Below, piece by piece: positions 33,835-44,246 of a DNA stretch of 64,000 bases. The notes under the pieces were generated by a model that was given only the letters and a program-made list of their open reading frames with translations, made no database searches and had not been told where the DNA came from. This DNA is from Maratus speciosus (lineage: Eukaryota > Arthropoda > Arachnida > Araneae > Salticidae): positions 594,817,038-594,881,037 of the forward strand of contig OZ010786.1 of NCBI GenBank assembly GCA_963932465.1, given 5' to 3'. The translations under genes and the position numbers were made by a program. Within the stretch, counting starts at the first letter, position 1, and every line of letters begins with the position of its first letter.

Positions 33835-36180
33835 AAAAGAGCTATTCGAGAGGTTTGCATAACAAAAATTCCGTAAAGTATTGGTCGCCATATTCAAATG
33901 CAAAATTATTTTCATTAAAAAAAGGAAAATCACACTTTACCCTTGAGGCGTTCGAACCAACACATTTTTCATTCGATATTTAAAGATTTCATTCAATAAA
34001 TTTGCTGTCGCCTTCTTTTAACTGTCACCATAGCTTTGTATTTATTCGCAAATGTTTTTAAAGTGTTCAGTTTCTGTGAGTTTTTCAGCTACATAAATGT
34101 AATTGTAGATCGATTGTCTAGATCTTATATAGACACAGCATGTTCTATTCTATATTTTTTGAAAGCCATGCTTTGAATGGGTTTCATAAAAGAACATCGC
34201 TTTCGACTGCACGTTTTTCAAGAATTGATCTAAGAAGATATTAACAATAAACAAAAATCTGCTCACTGCCATATTCAAATATAAAATTATTTTCTCCCCG
34301 AAAAAGGCAAATATTACATAACCCATTAAGCGTGCCTACTATGTGTATACCTTGTTTCAAAATTTTCTAGGCATTCTTTCTTTCGAAATTTTTTCAATAA
34401 ATCTGCTGTCAACCACTACTGACTGTCTTATAGCTTTGGATTTCTTCGCAATTGTTTTAAAAGTGTTCAGTTTCTGTGAGCTTTTCAGCTGCTTAAATAT
34501 AACAGTTGATAAATTGTCTAGATATTATCTAGACCACGAATGCTACATTATGTATTTATTCGACATCTTGCTTTGGGTTAGCTTCATTACAGAATAGCGA
34601 AATCAAATTTTTCAAAATTAGTTTGCTGAAAAACTGATAACAATGAACAAAAATCTGATCACTGCCTTATTCAAATGTATAATGAAATACATTTAAAAAA
34701 AGTAAATATTACTTTACCCCCGAGGTGCGAGAATTCTGTATATACCTTGTTTGAAAAATTCCAACACATTTTACCTTTCGGTATTTAAAGATATTTTACA
34801 ATAAATTAGCCTTCGTCTTCTTCTGTCACCATAGCTTTGGTTTCTTCGCAATTGTATTAAAAGTGTTCATTTTCTATGAGCGTTATAGCTTCATAAATGT
34901 GGCTTTAGATCGATTGTGCAGATTCCATCTAGACACAGAATTCTCTATTCTGTATTTTTTGTAGGCCATGCTTTGAATGTGCTTAATAACAGAACATCGC
35001 TTTCAACTGCACGTTTTTCAGAAATTTGTCTGCTGAAAAACAGATAACAAGAAACATATATCTGATCTCTGCCATATTTAAGTATAGAATTTATTTCAAT
35101 TTAAAAAGGCAAATATTACAATACCCCTGAAGATTGCGAACTCTGTGTATACCTTGTTTCAAAATTTTCAAAACATTGTTCTTTGAGATTTTTGAATACT
35201 TTTTACAATACATTTACTGCCGCCTTCTCCTGACTGCGATCATAGCTTTCCATTTCTTTGCAAAAGTATTCAGTTTTTTTGAGATTTGTAACTGCATAAA
35301 TGTGATATTGTACAACGAATGTCTACATACATAGCTGCAAACTTTTACGCTTTTTTGCTACCACTAAAATTGAGTAGAGATTTTCGCCTTCTTTAATCGT
35401 GAGATTTCGACAATTAAACAGGTCAATATTTTCAATAAAATTTTAGTGGTGAGAAAAAAGTGTAAACATTGGCGGCTATGTACATATTATATAGAAAACG
35501 AATTGCCCTATTCTACGCTTTTTGGAAGTCATGCTTTGAAGGAGCTTCATTACAGATCTTCTCTTATCAACTGAACATTTTTCAGATATCGGTCTGCTGA
35601 GAAACTATTAACAATAAACAAAACTTTGATCGTTGGCGTATTCAAGTACAAAAATTGTTTTCTTTAAAAAGGAAAACATTACTTTAGGCGTGCGATCTCT
35701 ATGTATACCTTGTTTCAAAATTTTCTATACATTCTTCCTTTCGGTATTTAAAATTTTTTCAATAAATTTGCTGTCATCTGCTACTGTCTGTTTTATTTGG
35801 ATGTCTTCGCATTGTTTTAAAAGTGTTAAGTTTCTGTGAGTTTTTCAGCTGCATAATTATGACTGTATATAAATTGTCTAGATATTATCTAGACCCCGAA
35901 TGCTATATTATGTATTTATTCGAAATCTTGATTTGTGTTCATCAGAGAATATCGATATAAATTTTATTAAAAGTTAGTTTGCTGAAAAACTGACAACAAG
36001 AAACAAAAATTACTGGCATATTCAAATGTATAATCTATTACATTTAAAATAGTCAAATAATACTGTACCCCTGTGGCTTGCACACTCTGTATATAAATTG
36101 TTTGGAAATTTTCAACACATTCTACCTTTCGGTGTTTAATGTCTTTTTTTTGAATAAATTTGCTCATTTTTTCTAAATTT
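33835..36180. repeat. ~390-bp tandem repeat array, about six units
   Basis: The ordered phrases ACAATAAACAAAAATCTG, CATATTCAAATATAAAATTA, ACCTTGTTTCAAAATTTTC, AAAGTGTTCAGTTTCTGTGAG, GATTGTCTAGAT and GGCTTCATTACAGAA-like text recur every ~380-400 bp. One unit is lengthened by a MITE at 35330-35480. A partial stray unit lies at 39550-39640. Open frames inside look alike only because the units do; I see no codon-level conservation. Confidence 0.75.
35330..35480. mobile_element. 151-bp foldback MITE with TACATA duplication
   Basis: CATAGCTGCAAACTTTTACGC and its imperfect complement finishing GGCGGCTATG are the ends. The inner ACCACTAAAATT and AATTTTAGTGGT are exact. TACATA flanks both sides (35324-35329, 35481-35486). 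It interrupts one unit of the tandem array. Confidence 0.75.
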
Positions 36181-36183
36181 TTC

Positions 36184-36784
36184 TCAATCTGAGTATTTCA
36201 ATACTGAACCGAATTCAAAACAGTTTCTGACTTTAGAAGAAACATTTTCGACTTTCAATATTTTTTGCACACTCTCTTTTGTACTGTTTAACTTTTTTCT
36301 TTTACTTATATTGAGTTGATATCGTTTTTCATATTTGCCTTTTTCTCTTTTATATTTCAACTTTTCATAATTTTCATTTTTAAGCTCTTTATCAAGCAAT
36401 TTTATTCTTCTGTATGCCTTTGTTCTGTTTTTGTTAACAATTTTTCGACCGCTTTTTAGCCGATCAGTACCTTCTGTACATTTTGCATTCGCAATAGGAT
36501 TGTTAATACTTTCTGGAACATCATATGTTTCTGGAGTAGTAGAATTTAAAAGAACTTGCTGTAACTTTTCTTTATTAGCTTTCTTCTCCCGACTTTTCCT
36601 TGGCCTTTGTACCCAATTCTTTCTTTGTGCACGCTTCTATTGTTCACTCAATTGAGAAACAGCTTTAATTTTTCCTTCTTCTTTCATCTTTTAATACATT
36701 TTGCATTCCTTTTTCTTACATTCTTCATACAATTCTGCATTTTCTTTAATTTTATCCCGTCTTTTCTGCTGATTTTATGCGTAG
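36184..36784 (-). pseudogene. Lys/Arg-rich protein pseudogene, two in-frame stops
   Basis: One minus-strand frame stays open for about 200 codons except for TAA at 36691-36693 and TAG at 36637-36639. Upstream it reads through basic-acidic helices (RDKIKENAELYEEC, then KEEGKIKAVSQLSE). Between and after these are a basic patch (WVQRPRKSREKKANKEK), a TTPETYDVPESI segment and a lysine-rich end (YEKRYQLNISKRKK). The N-terminal pattern of repeated Lys/Arg-rich helices resembles uncharacterised arthropod proteins often linked to transposons; I do not recognise a specific function. Absence of frameshifts suggests fairly recent decay. The ~390-bp array lies just beyond its 3' end. Confidence 0.5.
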
Positions 36785-36864
36785 ATTAATAGATAAATAG
36801 AAAATACAGCAATTTAAATATACGACTGCAAACTACTCTAGTGTGGGCATATTATTTAAATATA

Positions 36865-37071
36865 TTAACCCTTTGCGCTCGGCGTCTCTCACACAAATTT
36901 TTATTCGGTCGGCACCACTTTTTTAAAAGAAGTTTCGTTCAAGTACACAATTTCAAAAATGCTCTGATTAAATAAGGTACATTTTATTTTCCTTTATTAC
37001 TGGCGCCAAAAACAAATTTTGCAAAGAAAGATTATGTCTCCGCAGCGGAGCCCTCGAGTGCAACGGGTTAA
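36865..37071. mobile_element. TTAA MITE
   Basis: TTAACCCTTTGCGCTCGG and CTCGAGTGCAACGGGTTAA with inner CGGCACCACTTTTTTAAAAG. TTAA on each side. Confidence 0.7.
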
Positions 37072-37423
37072 ATATTAAACAAATATTTTGTGGTTTTTTT
37101 TTTTTTTTTTTTAAGTGACTAGTTCAGGAAAAATAAAAATTTAAATTTACTTCTATTTTTATTTTATTTTTAAGTTTAGGAGATCAGGAAATTCAATAAG
37201 AGGCTTTAAAATAAAGTTTAATTAAATTTAAAAATTAACCTTTATCGAAAGAAGTACTGAAAGGCACCAATAAATCGAAGTTATAAAAAACTGAATATTT
37301 TAGAATTAAAATTTTTCAGTTTCAATTTTTTTTATTAATATAAAATTACCCCCAAAATAAAAATATAGATTCAATAATTAAAAATGCACTCTAAGCTCCC
37401 TTAAAATATTATTTACATCCATA
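37072..37423. other. Unassigned, with a poly-T run
   Basis: About 18 T at 37095-37112. Otherwise AT-rich with no feature. Confidence 0.5.
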
Positions 37424-38015
37424 AATGTCACATCCACACAATGCCACCTTCATGCTAGAACAATGGCATGGAGGTGACATGTCTGAGATTAGGCCTAATA
37501 CTTTTTAAACTATGTACAACATTAACATAATGCTACTTGATCCAAAATTAAATAAAGCAATTTAAAGCTCAATAACAGAATTCTCCTATTTTTAAAAATA
37601 ATTAATGACATAATTAATGAAGCCATGGAGTTGACATCAAATTAAAGTACCCTATGGCAATTAAAAGTTTTTAAATTAAAACTAGATGAAATAACAACTT
37701 ACCATGTTTCAGAAATATTCCATCCAACAAGTAGCTTCCGGTAGTTAATTTTAATTCCAAATTCTAGATTATTCTGACACCTATTAGATTTTTATGTAAC
37801 TATAACTGTTATGTCATGGAAGTAGCTATAATTTTGGGGACTTGGTCTGTAATTTTTTTTTAAATAAGTATTCAAAATTTTCTTTTAAAAAGCAAATGAA
37901 GTATATCCATTTTTTTCATTTAATGCATTTTATACGGTTCTTTTCCTTTATCTTATGGGATACATTCATATAGCAAAGTACATGGCATGGAGGGATATAC
38001 CATAGAGGTGACATT
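37424..38015. mobile_element. TA-flanked element with repeated CATGGAGGTGACAT motif
   Basis: AATGTCACATCCACAC and its partner ending AGAGGTGACATT are inverted ends, with TA on both sides. The motif GGCATGGAGGTGACATG recurs near 37466. Variants lie near 37623 (CCATGGAGTTGACATC), 37815 (TCATGGAAGTAG) and 37984 (GGCATGGAGGGATATACC). 592 bp, no ORF. Confidence 0.65.
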
Positions 38016-38095
38016 TAGTATGATTTTAATTTTATTAAAATAGTTTTAAATTTCCAATTTATTCTAAAATATTTTTAATACGAGTTTTAGATGTA

Positions 38096-39296
38096 CAGTC
38101 GTGGAAAAAAAACACCCCCTAGTAACTCCTCAACAAATTATCGTAGAAGAAAGTTACTGGTACCGAACGATTCGAAATAAAGTCTACTTTTAAATGATGT
38201 ATATAAAATTTGCTTAGGCGGCCATCTACATATTAAAACGAACCATAACTTCTTTTTTTTTTTTTCAAAAGTAGTTGACAATTCTGACAGTATTAATGAA
38301 CTCTATATCATTCAATTAGTCTAAAAACAAATTTTTATGCAATTCGTACCATAAGCTTCCGAGAAATTAATTATTTTAAAACGAGCGCATTTTAAGGGCT
38401 GTATCCAAATTGAAGTTCGGTACTCTATTGTTCACCGAGAGAGCTCCTTTCTCGGTCAAGGCACCTTAAGCAGTCAATTAAGTCTGTTAGATTACAGGAT
38501 AGCATAAGAAATTTCAAAATATTTAGTCACTTCTATCATAGACGGCCCCTTAAACCATCATTTTGCTGTTTTTAAGCATAATTTGAAAACTACTTGGAAG
38601 AAAAATGTGAAATTTTGGATTTCCATAAAGCAGGACTTAATAAATCTGAATCCATCAAAAAAATTGTAGGTTGCATTTCATAATAATTTGAATATTACTT
38701 TCATAATCTATAATTTATATAAAAATTGCAAATTCGACATATTTATGTTTGGCTATATTAGTACTATTGCGACGCAAAAAAATATAACATTAGGATCATA
38801 ATTTCAGAAGTTATAAATAAAAATATGAAAATGTAATTTAACATTAGAAGCACTAAATTTTGAATGTTTATAATTCAAAAACTTATCATTCAAATGACTT
38901 GAAATTTGGTGTCTAGGCATAGTTTGAACCAAAGATTTGAAATATCTCGTTAAAATTGGATATCGCCATTGAAAAAAATGAAGTTTGGATTCGTTTTAAT
39001 ATGTAGATGGCCCCTAAGCAAATTTTATATACGTAGTTGCCAACCTCGCGCTTTTTTGGATACCAGTAAAATCTTACAGAAATGTTCGCTTTATTTTATT
39101 GCGTAAATTGTGCGATTGCATAAAGCAAGTATTTCTGCATAAAAATATTGGTACGAAAAAATCGGGAGGTTGGTAACTAGGTATATACGTCATTTAAAAG
39201 TAGACTTTATTTCCAATCGTTCGGTGCCAGTAACTTTTGTCTACGATGATTTGTTGAAGAGTTAGTAGGGCGTGTTTACTTTTTTTTCCACGACTG
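38096..39296. mobile_element. Tc1-like non-autonomous element, long TIRs
   Basis: CAGTCGTGGAAAAAAAACAC and ...TTTTTTTTCCACGACTG are inverted ends flanked by TA. The repeats extend ~170 bp, through AGTCTACTTTTAAATGA and TAGGCGGCCATCTACATATT and their complements. No transposase. A small MITE sits in the right arm. Confidence 0.85.
39035..39181. mobile_element. 147-bp foldback MITE in a Tc1-like TIR
   Basis: AGTTGCCAACCTCGCGC and GGAGGTTGGTAACT are near-terminal inverted repeats. TATATACGT flanks both sides (39026-39034, 39182-39190). The left TIR of the host element is the unoccupied counterpart. The 8-9 bp duplication suggests hAT or Mutator type. Confidence 0.75.
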
Positions 39297-39353
39297 TACC
39301 TTCATAGATTATCAATTTAGTTGAACAATTATTTGCATAAAAGTACGAAAAAA

Positions 39354-39531
39354 CAGGGTTCGTACAGGTACAGTTATTTTCAAAGCCTAATATCAGAATT
39401 TTTTTTATAGAAAAATAAATCTAGTTTAAACGGGTGAAATTTCGCCTTATTTCAGGAGAGATTTTCCATAAAATAATACTGGTACCAAAGAATTTCTTAG
39501 TCGGGAAATTCAAGCACCCGTACGAACCCCG
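39354..39531. mobile_element. Foldback MITE, GGTTCGTACG family, copy 3
   Basis: CAGGGTTCGTACAGGT and CACCCGTACGAACCCCG are inverted ends around AGAAATTC/GAATTTCT-type inner arms. Same family as 1125 and 1804. Confidence 0.7.
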
Positions 39532-40975
39532 AAAAAATGATTGGGACTGAAATATCCACTTAATTTCAGAACTACCCATTTCAACTGCAAGTGTTCCAGA
39601 AATTCCTTTGCTGAAAAATTGATAACAATAAACAAAAATCCGAGCAAACACAGCGATTGATGAATGATCGAAATAAAGATCGATTCGTTTCAGATTGATT
39701 TCTATAACGTTACGCTATTGATAACACTAACTTTTATCATATTAAGCGGAATCTACTGTATAACAGAATTGTTTTAGATATTTTTCTAAATAATTAGACT
39801 GATTTATACATGGAAGCAATTTTTGAATTTATGTGCATTAATTTCTTATTTTTACAAACAAAATCTAGTAAATATTTTTGATATACTTTAACTATAATGG
39901 CAGCTGTATAAGATTGAAAAAACAAACGGAATATAAAACAGGAGGTATTTTTCCAGTATAGGGTCATGAGCAAGATGGCGAAAATGCGTTTGGCAAGAGG
40001 AGGAAATTTTTCATGTATATTTTCTGGCATCCTATTAACTGTTTGTCGCGTATGGGTTCTCCGCAGGGAGGGCAGCAGACATTTTTTCTTCGTCCCGCCC
40101 CTTGTCGCATTTACGGCGGGGACTAAACAATGTATGAATATTATTTTTTACGTCCTTAATAAAGGAAACCGAGTGGGACATTATGCTCTACAGACTTGGT
40201 TTTTGGTCTGAGCAGTCTCTCTATAAAATCAAATCAAAGCTTATTAAATTTTTTTAAAATACACAAGATTTTTTTTTTTCATTTATACAATTTATTTACT
40301 ATAAACAAGACATTTATATATTTTTATATACAAACGGAAGTAAAATGTTTATAAAAAAGCATAATAATAATATATGTATTAATGATATATATATATATAT
40401 ATACATCTATAAACAAGCATAAATCTTTTTTTTTGTTTGTATTCATAGCTACTAATATTATTTAGTGACCAATCTTTCTGATGTCGTAACAGTTCAAAGC
40501 TTTAAAAAAATCGCTAATACACCTATACCGGAAAAGTACCAAACACACTATAGTGTTCTTTTTAGCACTTTCCAATATAGTTAAGATCTGTTTATAAATT
40601 CCGTTTGTCTATCGCTCAGTCTGTCCGTCGGTCTGTCTGTCTAATATCTGTCCGAGCTCTACCTCGCTAAAAATAATCAGATTGTCATGAAATTCATATA
40701 TCTTATTAGGGTTTATTATGAGATGTGCTTTATGGAAAATAAAGCATGTAATATTGAAGGTTCGTTTACAGGGTGACGCAAAAGAATTCCGTTACATTAC
40801 GCCCAGCGGAGAAAATCGTTTGTTCTGTATTTTAATGATATTAAACGATTTTAAATATATTGAAACTTTTATAAATCATTGCGGTTTGCTTAAAGGTGTT
40901 TACAGTAGAATATGATGTGTACAGAATTTATGGTTTATTTACAGGGACACACAAAAAATTTGTCGACAGTACTAC
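39532..40975. other. Largely unassigned; bits of known repeats
   Basis: 39550-39640 is a stray unit of the ~390-bp tandem repeat. (TA)n lies near 40383-40402. 40590-40665 has a (GTCY)n-type stretch (CAGTCTGTCCGTCGGTCTG) like that in the GGTGCGTTCGTA family. CAGGGTGACGCAAAAG at 40770 resembles a mariner end, but no partner was found. Confidence 0.45.
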
Positions 40976-41430
40976 CAATACAACTTTTTCTCCTCTATTT
41001 CTTTATTATCTTTCTTTACTAAAAATGTTTTCTCATCGATATCTCCTTAACCTTAGAAAAAGGTTACTTATTTATTTTATTAAGAAATACTTGAGATGCA
41101 AAAACACTGCTAAGACACATCGTTAAAATAATAACTGCTGGCTTGACGAACACTAATTTATTAACAGGACAAACAACACACACACAACGAATATTATAAC
41201 ATTAACTTCTGGTTATTTTAGCTATTTCACAAAGACATTAAGATGCCGATGTTATCAAAGAACAATCAGGGCGACACACCACTGATTTTCACTCCATCTT
41301 TTCACTACACGATCTCCGCCGCGACTGCTCCCTGTTCCAGTTCGAATAGTTTTGCCTTGGCCAGAGTTCACTGTTTGGCGACCGCCAATATCCGTGCTTC
41401 GCAAATATTAAAGTTAATGCGAGTCTTACA
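40976..41430 (-). repeat. 3' LTR (left on + strand)
   Basis: 455 bp. On the element strand it begins TGTAAGACTCGC and ends GTATTG. Matches the right LTR apart from a few differences and the MITE carried by that copy. Confidence 0.9.
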
Positions 41431-41441
41431 CGTCCCTCCTT
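41431..41441 (-). promoter_or_regulatory. Polypurine tract
   Basis: On the minus strand AAGGAGGGACG sits immediately upstream of the 3' LTR, the position where plus-strand DNA synthesis is primed. Confidence 0.7.
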
Positions 41442-41675
41442 AAGGAGCATATAGTTCTCCTTAGAGACTATGCTGCTAAGAAAAGCACAGTTAGTTTCAC
41501 AAACACAATGTTAAAGGAAAGAGCCTGTTCGCTAGCCCAAATTTTTAAACACATAAATGAAAAAAAAATATGTATATATAGAATAATAATGTAAACAACA
41601 GTCTTAATTAAACATAACACAATATATCAGAATATTTAATAATACAATCATTATACGATAAGTTTATATCTTTCC

Positions 41676-42569
41676 CTAAGGGAATCTGGAAAGGGCATCA
41701 GCATTACCATGCCTACTCCCTTTCCTATAGGTAATTTTTAGATTATATCTTTGAAGGGCTAATGCCCAGCGAGCTAGCTTGGCCCCATGGGGCAATCCCT
41801 GGGTAAGGTAAGCAAGGGGATTGTGATCTGAAATCACTTCTATTTGAGATCCGAAAATCCAGGTGTCGAACTTCTGAAGTGCAACTAAGACACTGTAAGC
41901 CTCTCTTTCTATAGTAGACCATCTGGTCTGGCATGGGGTAAGCTTTTTACTGTAGAAAGCTATGGGATTCTCTTTTCCATTTTCATCGAGCTGTGATAAA
42001 CACGCCCCGACTGCAGCAGCAGAAGCATCAGTATAAAGTTGAAAACGTTTGTCAAATTGTGGGGTATATAAGGATGGCATTTTGACTAAGTGTTCCTTCA
42101 AGCTTTGAAAGGCTTCTTCTTCCAACTTTCCCCATGGGATCTCTTTTGGAACTCTCTGCTTTGTCAAGTTGGTTAAAGGTAGCACGATGTTTGCAAAGCT
42201 CGGGATATAGTCTCTATAATAACTTGCTATCCCCAGAACTGTTCTCAATTCTTTCTTGTTGGTAGGCGCCGCTAGTTTCTTCATAGCTTCCACCTTTTCT
42301 GGATCTGGAGCACGTCTTCTTGATCCAACGATATGCCGTAAAAAATTTACTTCTCTTTTTCCGAAATCACACTTTTCCAGAATTACTGTAAGACCTATTT
42401 CACGAAAGGCCTGTAAAACTTCACCTATATATTTCTTGCTGTCAGTAGCAATTTCTTTTTTCTCAATTGCCTTTCTATTTCTTCTTTTGTCTTTACGAGT
42501 GTCAAATATTTTTGTTTTTTGTTTCCTATATTCTATACTAACTTTTGGCTGCTCAGAAGTTTTTCTGTT
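41676..42569 (-). pseudogene. pol: pol remnant: RT thumb/connection and RNase H
   Basis: The frame continues directly from the coiled-coil ORF after a TGA at 42570-42572. Recognisable RT sequence begins near SKKYIGEVLQAFREIGL, just past where the YxDD catalytic box should lie. It then passes LEKCDFGKREVNFL and DPEKVEA. From codon 1 of the ATG at 42293 come the connection (ASYYRDYIPSFA, residues 23-34) and RNase H with its likely catalytic residues D89 (YTDAS), E131 (EREAYS), D156 (SDHNPL) and D199 (NADALSR). RNase H degrades the RNA strand of RNA-DNA hybrids during reverse transcription. RT fingers/palm are absent and no integrase follows before the LTR. The ~35 lysine-rich codons just after the stop may still belong to the coiled-coil insert. 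Confidence 0.85.
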
Positions 42570-43895
42570 TCATCTTGTATCTTCTAGACTTTTAACTTCT
42601 TTCAGCACTGTGAAATCTGGTGACTTTTCGTCTGAAACAGTCTCTTCTTTTCTTTTTCTCGAAATTTTTTCAAGCGTTTCGTTTTTTAGGTGATGTTCTT
42701 CATCATCAACTATTTTAGATGTTTCTTCCTTAACTTTAAAATTTTTATACTCATTTTCAAGTTTGTTCTTTTCCGCTTCAATCTGAATAAGATCATACTT
42801 TAATGAATTATTTAAATTTTTATACTTTGCCAGCCGTATTTTCATTTTCTCACTTGCTCGCATAAATTTCTGTATTTCTGCTTGTTGCTCCTTTGAAACT
42901 GTTTTTAAGTACTTGTATGCTTTATGTAGACCATTAATATCATTATTCAGGACACGAATAATTTTTTCCTTTGCTTTGAGCTTACTTTCTAAATCCATAA
43001 TCTGCTCACTACACTTACAGTTGGTCGTATGAAATTGTTTTAATTTGATTCTAGACACCGCTTCATATTTTTCTAAGATAGCAATCAACTGCTGCAAGAC
43101 TGTGTTTTCTTTTTCATGATTAACAGGACTGACTGTAAAGTTCTCCTTCAACTGTTTCAAATTAGACTGCATTTCTTCAATTTTATAAGTATCTTTAATC
43201 TCACATTTTTCAAGTACTTGCACCAACTCATAGACATCCTCATTTTGAGAAATGGTAACATTCAGCTTGTTTTGAAGATCATTGTTAATTTTTTTCAACT
43301 TGCCTAATTCACCATTACACTTTCTGTTCTTGGATCTATATTTCCCTATTTCATTCCTTTGAAAAATGATAGTATTAACATCTTCTTCTAATCTTTTGCA
43401 CTCACATTCTAATTGTTCTTTAAACTTCATTTCAGGTTCAATTTCAAAAGAAATTTTGTCAAGATTGTTCTTTAAATTTTTCTTCACATTTTTAAGATCA
43501 TTTAATTCATGATAACATTTCCCTTTCTCACATCTCAGTTTTTCCAATTCATCTTTTTGTGAATTTATAGTCCTAAGAACTTCTTCTAACTTTCGGCTCT
43601 CGAATTGTTCCTTAAAATTCATCTCACATTCAGACTTTTTATAAGCAAGCCAAAGTTTTTCTTCTAAATCACGATTAGTCTTTTCCAACATAACCACTTC
43701 ATTCTTGCAGGCTAAATAATCTGCTTGTAATAAATCGAACTTTCCAATTTGTTCTTTGACTTTGTCCAATTCATTAGCAATTTCGTATCCTTTCTGTTTC
43801 TGAAATTCAAGGTTTTCTGATAAAGATTGCAGTTTTGTTTGCAAGTCTTTCTTTTCGGACTGCACTTTTGATAATTCTTCTTTCAGAAACATACA
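42570..43895 (-). CDS. Long coiled-coil protein ORF inside the retrotransposon (second part)
   Basis: 440 codons from the ATG at 43892, almost entirely Lys/Glu/Leu/Asn-rich with heptad-like spacing of Leu and Ile. No membrane segment and few prolines. Two ~60-residue segments are related with a 64-residue offset: MNFKEQ..ESRKLEEV near residues 91-105 and MKFKEQLE.ECKRLEEDV near 155-172. Each is followed by a K.KC...L..LK block. The C-terminal part is charged (EKISRKRKEETVSDE). It is in the same frame as the preceding 109-codon part, gag and pol. The look is of a cytoskeletal, centrosomal or tether-type coiled-coil gene, but I recognise no specific family. No introns are evident. It occupies the place of protease plus most of RT, so it probably arrived by template switching on a host mRNA; that is inference. 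Confidence 0.7.
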   Translation of the reverse strand, partial: CMFLKEELSKVQSEKKDLQTKLQSLSENLEFQKQKGYEIANELDKVKEQIGKFDLLQADYLACKNEVVMLEKTNRDLEEKLWLAYKKSECEMNFKEQFESRKLEEVLRTINSQKDELEKLRCEKGKCYHELNDLKNVKKNLKNNLDKISFEIEPEMKFKEQLECECKRLEEDVNTIIFQRNEIGKYRSKNRKCNGELGKLKKINNDLQNKLNVTISQNEDVYELVQVLEKCEIKDTYKIEEMQSNLKQLKENFTVSPVNHEKENTVLQQLIAILEKYEAVSRIKLKQFHTTNCKCSEQIMDLESKLKAKEKIIRVLNNDINGLHKAYKYLKTVSKEQQAEIQKFMRASEKMKIRLAKYKNLNNSLKYDLIQIEAEKNKLENEYKNFKVKEETSKIVDDEEHHLKNETLEKISRKRKEETVSDEKSPDFTVLKEVKSLEDTR

Positions 43896-44246
43896 TTATT
43901 CCTCTACTGAATTGATTTCTTTCTTCTGTTTTTCAATAGTTTCTTTCGAATTTTCAAGGACCTCATTAGCATATTTTAATGTTTCTTTAGCCACATTAGC
44001 ATCAGATTTATACTTTTCAAGAGAATCACTTAATTTATTTATTTCTTTTCGGTGAACTGTTTTCAGATTCTCAATTTCATCTTTCGCTTCAGATTCAGTT
44101 TGATGAGAAGCAATTCTATTAGTTTCAGAAACTTCTGAATTCGTTTTAAGTAAAATGTTGGTATTCCTTTTTTCTAGTCCTTCCAGTTCATCACACTTTA
44201 CCGAATTTGTTTTAATCGGTGACAATACCGGCCCTGTGATTCGAGC
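43896..44246 (-). CDS. Coiled-coil ORF, first part, after the gag stop
   Basis: In the gag frame, a short stretch (ARITGPVL) follows the gag TGA, then SPIKTNSVKCDELEGLEKR leads into a coiled coil (ENLKTVHRKEINKLSDSLEK, KQKKEINSVEE). It ends at TAA 43896-43898. Codons resume immediately in the same frame (C, then MFLKEEL), so the stop looks like a point mutation or a readthrough site, not a true C-terminus. ARITGPVL may be a remnant of pol N-terminal sequence. There is no ATG near the start of this segment; translation would need readthrough or reinitiation. Confidence 0.6.
   Translation of the reverse strand, partial: ARITGPVLSPIKTNSVKCDELEGLEKRNTNILLKTNSEVSETNRIASHQTESEAKDEIENLKTVHRKEINKLSDSLEKYKSDANVAKETLKYANEVLENSKETIEKQKKEINSVEE

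Noticed and set aside
34343..35839. Similar hydrophobic open frames in several tandem units, possibly a repeated exon
   Set aside because: Frames are short and shift between units, start at different points, and lack conserved codons; the repeats explain the likeness.
40770..40960. CAGGGTGACGCAAAAG as one end of a small TA-flanked element
   Set aside because: The nearest candidates for a partner do not match beyond a few bases.
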